From IMG/VR virus record IMGVR_UViG_3300032331_000739, positions 1-41,009 of that record: a DNA stretch of 41,009 nucleotides. One strand, 5' to 3'. Shown piece by piece: positions 38,137 to 41,009 of the stretch. Position numbers and translations under genes: made by a program. The first letter of the stretch is position 1. Each line of letters begins with the position of its first letter. The notes beneath the pieces were generated by a model. It worked only from the letters and a program-made list of their open reading frames with translations. It was not told the origin of the DNA and made no database searches. Source of the DNA: a virus.

Positions 38137-39657
38137 TTAATTCTCCTCTTCTATGTGTGATGATACTGGTTGTTGGTCAAGAGTACGCAAGGCTACCTGC
38201 GTAAAGTTAGGATAGGTCTGTTGGTTGTCTAACACGTATGCCATGAAACGTATCCACGAGAACTGCTTATCATGTGGATTTATTTTCATATCACGAGTGT
38301 ACTCAACAGCAGAGTGAACGAACTCTATCGCAGATAGAACACGTTCCTTCTTGAGTGAACCACGAAACACACGAATCTCTAGTGTGTTATCGTTTTGTGA
38401 GTTGATAGCCTCATACCTGTCGGCTGTGTGTCCGTACTTGACCTTTGGTACGAGTTTGCCTTTATCATCGAACTTAGCGAAGGGTGATGAGCGCCCTGCT
38501 ATACCTCGAACTTGTGCGCTGTTATCGTAGATAAGTTTCTGAAAGCGTAATTCATGTCCTTCATCACGCTTGCCCTTATTACGGAAGGCTGTACGTGATA
38601 CGTGTACATGTAAACCACATGTGCTTGTATCCCATGAACGGAAGCCTCTGTTGCGTAGTTCACGCAAGAAACTCCAATCCAGCCCTTGTGCTTCCTTGAG
38701 TGAGTGGGGGTGAGATACTATCTCGAACCCGTCATCAAGTGAGCCATCAGATTTCATATACACACGAGAACCTAGTAGGTCAGATACGATACTCGCACCA
38801 GCCCCACACCCGAACCCGCTATTGTCCTCGACCTCTAACTCGAAGCCGAAGTGGTAGTCAGCCTGTCCGAAGAATATCGGGGTAGGTTTGTATGAGTAGT
38901 TGTAGATACCTTGACTATCACGATAACACTCGTGTCCGTTGTACTCTGTGAAACAGTATCCGCAGTTATCACACTCGATTTCCTCGTCATAGCAAGCCTC
39001 GCACAAATCCCTATCCCTCTCGTGTGAGAAGGTAAGTTCTGTGAATAATCCGTCACACCTATCACACGTTAATATATCCTCAGTTTCTTGATGTTTCTCA
39101 AGACACTCAGAACATATAGATGTGCCATCTAGGCGTGATGGGTACATGGCTGTGAAGTAGTTATCACACTCACACCTGAACGCACATGATTTATGTACGC
39201 GCTTGGTGTTTTCTTTAGTGCCATCATCTACGTATGCGTCTACGAACTTTACGTTGTAAATATCAACGCGATTGTCGCCTTCCTCGTATATGTAGCCACA
39301 ACACTTATCACACTCGATACGTTCAGTATCGTGCTTGGGGAACTGTGAGTGTGGCATGATGTAGTCAAGTGTGCTTTCTCGTCTGTATATCTCCATGAGT
39401 ATGTCGCACTCATTGAGCAATACCTGACGCACACAGCGATAGCAACGCTTGGTACATAACTCTGCGCCAGCCCATGAGCCAGTATAGAGTTTGCCACCAC
39501 GTGTGCAACTACATAATCCCCAGCCGTCAGGCTGTATCACGATAGCGTGTAAAGCGTCACGATACTGGCTGGTTAGTTGTGTGTACCAATCGTGAGTTTC
39601 TACCTCGCGATAGTGGTTGTAGAACGTACCCTCAGGGGGTACCTGTGTGTTAGGCAT
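38137..39657 (-). CDS. Amidoligase (COOH-NH2 ligase) fused to a zinc-ribbon array
   Basis: 506 residues from ATG 39657. The C-terminal half is an amidoligase of the ATP-dependent carboxylate-amine ligase type: FGFELEVED (about 270-278), KSDGSLDDGFEIVSHP (about 302-317), CGLHVHVS (about 347-354) and TLEIRVFRGSL (about 425-435). The family, related to glutamine synthetase and gamma-glutamyl ligases, is predicted to form peptide or amide bonds. The N-terminal half (about 45-245) has more than 20 Cys, mostly in CxxC pairs (CYRC, CDKC, CSEC, CDRC, CEAC, CDNC), that look like successive zinc ribbons or LIM-like fingers. They probably bind the target protein or nucleic acid. Substrate unknown. Confidence 0.88.
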   Translation of the reverse strand: MPNTQVPPEGTFYNHYREVETHDWYTQLTSQYRDALHAIVIQPDGWGLCSCTRGGKLYTGSWAGAELCTKRCYRCVRQVLLNECDILMEIYRRESTLDYIMPHSQFPKHDTERIECDKCCGYIYEEGDNRVDIYNVKFVDAYVDDGTKENTKRVHKSCAFRCECDNYFTAMYPSRLDGTSICSECLEKHQETEDILTCDRCDGLFTELTFSHERDRDLCEACYDEEIECDNCGYCFTEYNGHECYRDSQGIYNYSYKPTPIFFGQADYHFGFELEVEDNSGFGCGAGASIVSDLLGSRVYMKSDGSLDDGFEIVSHPHSLKEAQGLDWSFLRELRNRGFRSWDTSTCGLHVHVSRTAFRNKGKRDEGHELRFQKLIYDNSAQVRGIAGRSSPFAKFDDKGKLVPKVKYGHTADRYEAINSQNDNTLEIRVFRGSLKKERVLSAIEFVHSAVEYTRDMKINPHDKQFSWIRFMAYVLDNQQTYPNFTQVALRTLDQQPVSSHIEEEN

Positions 39658-39659
39658 GG

Positions 39660-39791
39660 TTATTCCCAATCACGCATTTCACGTATTTGACGTGTGAGGC
39701 GAGCATTTTGTAGTGCAGTTGTGGTGATGAGCGTGATACTTAGTGATAGCGCAATAATTATCGCTATCCCGTCTGTTATCTCGATATACAT
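39660..39791 (-). CDS. Tiny single-TM protein at the head of the minus operon (43 aa)
   Basis: 43 residues with AAAGGA eight bases before ATG 39791. One N-terminal membrane helix (about 8-26, GIAIIIALSLSITLITTTA) is followed by a basic/amphipathic tail (RLTRQIREMRDWE). The stop lies two bases before the amidoligase start. As the first gene of the operon it could anchor a product of the operon at the membrane. Confidence 0.62.
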   Translation of the reverse strand: MYIEITDGIAIIIALSLSITLITTTALQNARLTRQIREMRDWE

Positions 39792-40310
39792 GTGGTTCCT
39801 TTCGTGATGATAAGAAATCTCCCCCGAGTGAAAGGAAAAGGCTATGGATTAACCTATGAACACTCGAGAGAGAGTTTCTTGGTAGTCCTTTGACCACCGA
39901 AAACCATCTTACCACAGCCCAATTTTGGCTCAAAAAAGCCCCAAAGAAAGAAAGAAACCTGTGCGTATGAGGAAAATATAATTTAACTTGGTTCGCAAAC
40001 GAATCGTAGGTGGGTGCTCGTACACGTAACAGCAAGGTATGTAGTGTGCGTGCGTGCTAGATGACGCCTGTGCGTGTGTATGACAGCGATGTATGTAGCA
40101 CGTGTGCGCTCTGGCGGATACGGGAAATCGGGCAATTCGGACATGCGCTTGGCGCTGGTGGGAAATAAACCCGACACAAACTCGGCTAGTGGCTTGGACA
40201 AAATAGGACAAATCGCTCTAGTTTTACGCTCAAATTAGGTTATTGGCTCGGCTTGATATAGGCTTATCTCAATGCCAAATAGGCAGAGCAAAACGAACAA
40301 AGGAAAAAAT
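39792..40310. other. Non-coding divergent region
   Basis: About 520 bases separate the minus operon from the plus-strand gene at 40311, and I see no credible gene; the ORFs that cross it on the minus strand are His/Cys/Arg-rich text without ribosome-binding sites. The area is rich in GTGCGTG/CACG words, and two related blocks near 40035-40060 and 40090-40110 share ATGTAG plus GTGTGCG. A perfect TATAAT (plus strand, 39977-39982) has no -35. Promoters for both directions must lie here, and an origin is possible. Confidence 0.6.
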
Positions 40311-40736
40311 ATGAACGCTCAAATAAAGGAACTAACCGAACAACTACCAATCGCGACAGACGTGCAGAAGTCAATCGCTAATCGCTTGGAAAGCGCACTA
40401 ACTAAAAGCGGAAGCGCACAAAGTCGCCTACGCATGGCAAGCCAATCACTCAACGCATTAGCGAAAAAGTTAAGTGATGATGAGCAAGGCTACGCGGATA
40501 TATTCGCTCGTATTTTCGAAATCGGTGCGCTGATAGGCGTAGATAACAAGAAGCCAACCGAGCCAAAATCTACGCGTGAACAATGGCACGATGCGGACAG
40601 CGTGGAAGCAAAGAAAATCCTTGCAACTAAATCCCCACGCAAGCCACGCAAGACCAAGAGCGTGGATACAGATAGCGCCACGTTCGATATCCACGAAGTA
40701 ATGCAGATGATAGAGCGAGCAATCGCGAGCAGATAG
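40311..40736 (+). CDS. Hypothetical helical protein
   Basis: 141 residues from ATG 40311 (AAAGGA six bases upstream); ATG 40272 is in frame but lacks a site. The N-terminal half is amphipathic helix (IKELTEQLPIATDVQKSIANRLESAL...AQSRLRMASQSLNALAKKLS). The middle holds a basic Pro/Lys-rich segment (KSPRKPRKTKSVD). The C terminus is another helix (IHEVMQMIERAIAS). Coiled coil plus basic linker could be a DNA-binding or terminase-associated protein. It is the only plus-strand gene between the minus operon and terL on the circular map. A small terminase function is conceivable but not supported by any motif. Confidence 0.68.
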   Translation: MNAQIKELTEQLPIATDVQKSIANRLESALTKSGSAQSRLRMASQSLNALAKKLSDDEQGYADIFARIFEIGALIGVDNKKPTEPKSTREQWHDADSVEAKKILATKSPRKPRKTKSVDTDSATFDIHEVMQMIERAIASR

Positions 40737-40755
40737 TCCACCGACACAAACTAAG

Positions 40756-40791
40756 CCCCGTGTGCGCACAACGCGTACGCGGGGTTTTTTT
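40756..40791 (+). terminator. Intrinsic terminator after the 40311 gene
   Basis: CCCCGTGTGCGC (40756-40767) and GCGTACGCGGGG (40773-40784) form a 12-bp stem with G-T wobbles, a five-base loop and a run of seven T. It ends the transcript of the preceding gene. Confidence 0.9.
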
Positions 40792-40806
40792 ACGCGTGAA
40801 AACGCG

Positions 40807-40888
40807 CTGGGGCTCTGCCCCAGACCCCGCTGGGGGACACCCCCAGACCCCCGCGGATTACGTATCGGGGTCAAAACGCGACCCCGAT
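40807..40888. repeat. Array of GC-rich hairpins before the terminal repeat
   Basis: Three perfect inverted repeats follow each other: CTGGGGC-TCT-GCCCCAG (40807-40823), CTGGGGG-ACA-CCCCCAG (40830-40846) and ATCGGGGTC-(7)-GACCCCGAT (40864-40888). The first two belong to an imperfect ~23-base tandem unit (GCTGGGG...CAGACCCC). GC content is far higher than in the rest of the genome. The array stops at the terminal repeat upstream of terL, so it may be part of a packaging or origin signal. Mobile repeat or serial terminator are alternatives. Confidence 0.75.
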
Positions 40889-41009
40889 GCTTTAAATCCG
40901 CAACGGCGGATACATACACTATCACTTCTAATTTTTTTCACATCATATGAAGTCAGTATTTTATACTACTTTAAAACATAGGGTGTTCGGTTTACCCTAG
41001 TTGAACGGG
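40887..41009. repeat. Terminal direct repeat, right copy
   Basis: Identical to bases 1-123. On the circular map the sequence continues from 41009 to base 124 and then to the terminase gene, so the last 270 bases here and the first 257 bases form one continuous non-coding region between the 40311 gene and terL. Confidence 0.95.

Noticed and set aside
39977-39982. Perfect TATAAT on the plus strand
   Set aside because: No -35-like hexamer lies 16-18 bases upstream, and the next plus-strand gene is more than 300 bases away.
39679-40035. 118-codon minus-strand ORF across the non-coding region
   Set aside because: It overlaps the better supported 43-residue gene in another frame, lacks a ribosome-binding site, and its composition is His/Cys/Arg/Ser-rich without structure-like patterning.
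40470-40925. 151-codon minus-strand ORF
   Set aside because: It runs through the terminator and the hairpin array and is antisense to the 40311 gene, so it is a chance reading frame.

Overview
This window is an essentially complete genome of a tailed bacteriophage, most likely a podovirus, that infects a low-GC actinobacterium. The first 123 bases are repeated exactly at the end (1-123 = 40887-41009), so the map closes to a circle of 40,886 bp or has short direct terminal repeats. The actinobacterial host is inferred from a WhiB-like iron-sulfur regulator, a protein family known only from Actinobacteria and their phages, and from several small proteins of types I associate with actinophages. 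Base composition is AT-rich up to about 35.5 kb, which would suit streamlined freshwater Actinobacteria, but the exact host is inference. I see no integrase, excisionase or repressor, so a lytic lifestyle is likely.

Layout. (1) 0.26-14.9 kb, plus strand: packaging and head genes (large terminase with a small-terminase-like N-terminal helix-turn-helix, portal, an HslV/proteasome-fold peptidase, a 1,936-residue virion protein, two further probable virion proteins, scaffold, N4-gp56-type major capsid protein). (2) 15-18.3 kb: a compact run of small, mostly Lys-rich proteins, with a glycosyltransferase in the middle, almost all coupled by ATGA or TAATG overlaps. (3) 18.3-26.5 kb: tail adaptor, a cassette of fibre and adhesin proteins, an endonuclease VII-like HNH gene on the opposite strand, and a large tail protein whose canonical start is missing. 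(4) 26.5-28.9 kb: small membrane proteins (holin candidates), a secreted Pro/Glu-rich protein and a CHAP endolysin, closed by a strong terminator. (5) 29.2-35.8 kb: an early/replication operon behind a structured leader: Cas4-like nuclease, RecA-fold ATPase, secreted transglycosylase, Holliday-type nuclease, a primase split into zinc-finger and Toprim frames, DUF1599-like protein, HNH nuclease, metallophosphoesterase and a sigma factor. No DNA polymerase is visible. (6) 35.8-39.8 kb, minus strand: a tight operon of ten genes, including a zinc-ribbon/amidoligase fusion, a class II glutamine amidotransferase, WhiB and several tiny zinc-binding or membrane proteins. (7) 39.8-41 kb: a non-coding divergent region, one plus-strand gene, a terminator and an array of GC-rich hairpins leading round to the terminase.

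The most unusual parts are the minus-strand amidoligase/glutaminase island, which looks like an uncharacterised phage-encoded amide-bond-forming pathway; the HslV-like threonine peptidase where a capsid maturation protease would sit; the split primase; the tail gene whose coding frame begins at a non-canonical codon beside an HNH insertion; and the multi-hairpin leader of the early operon.
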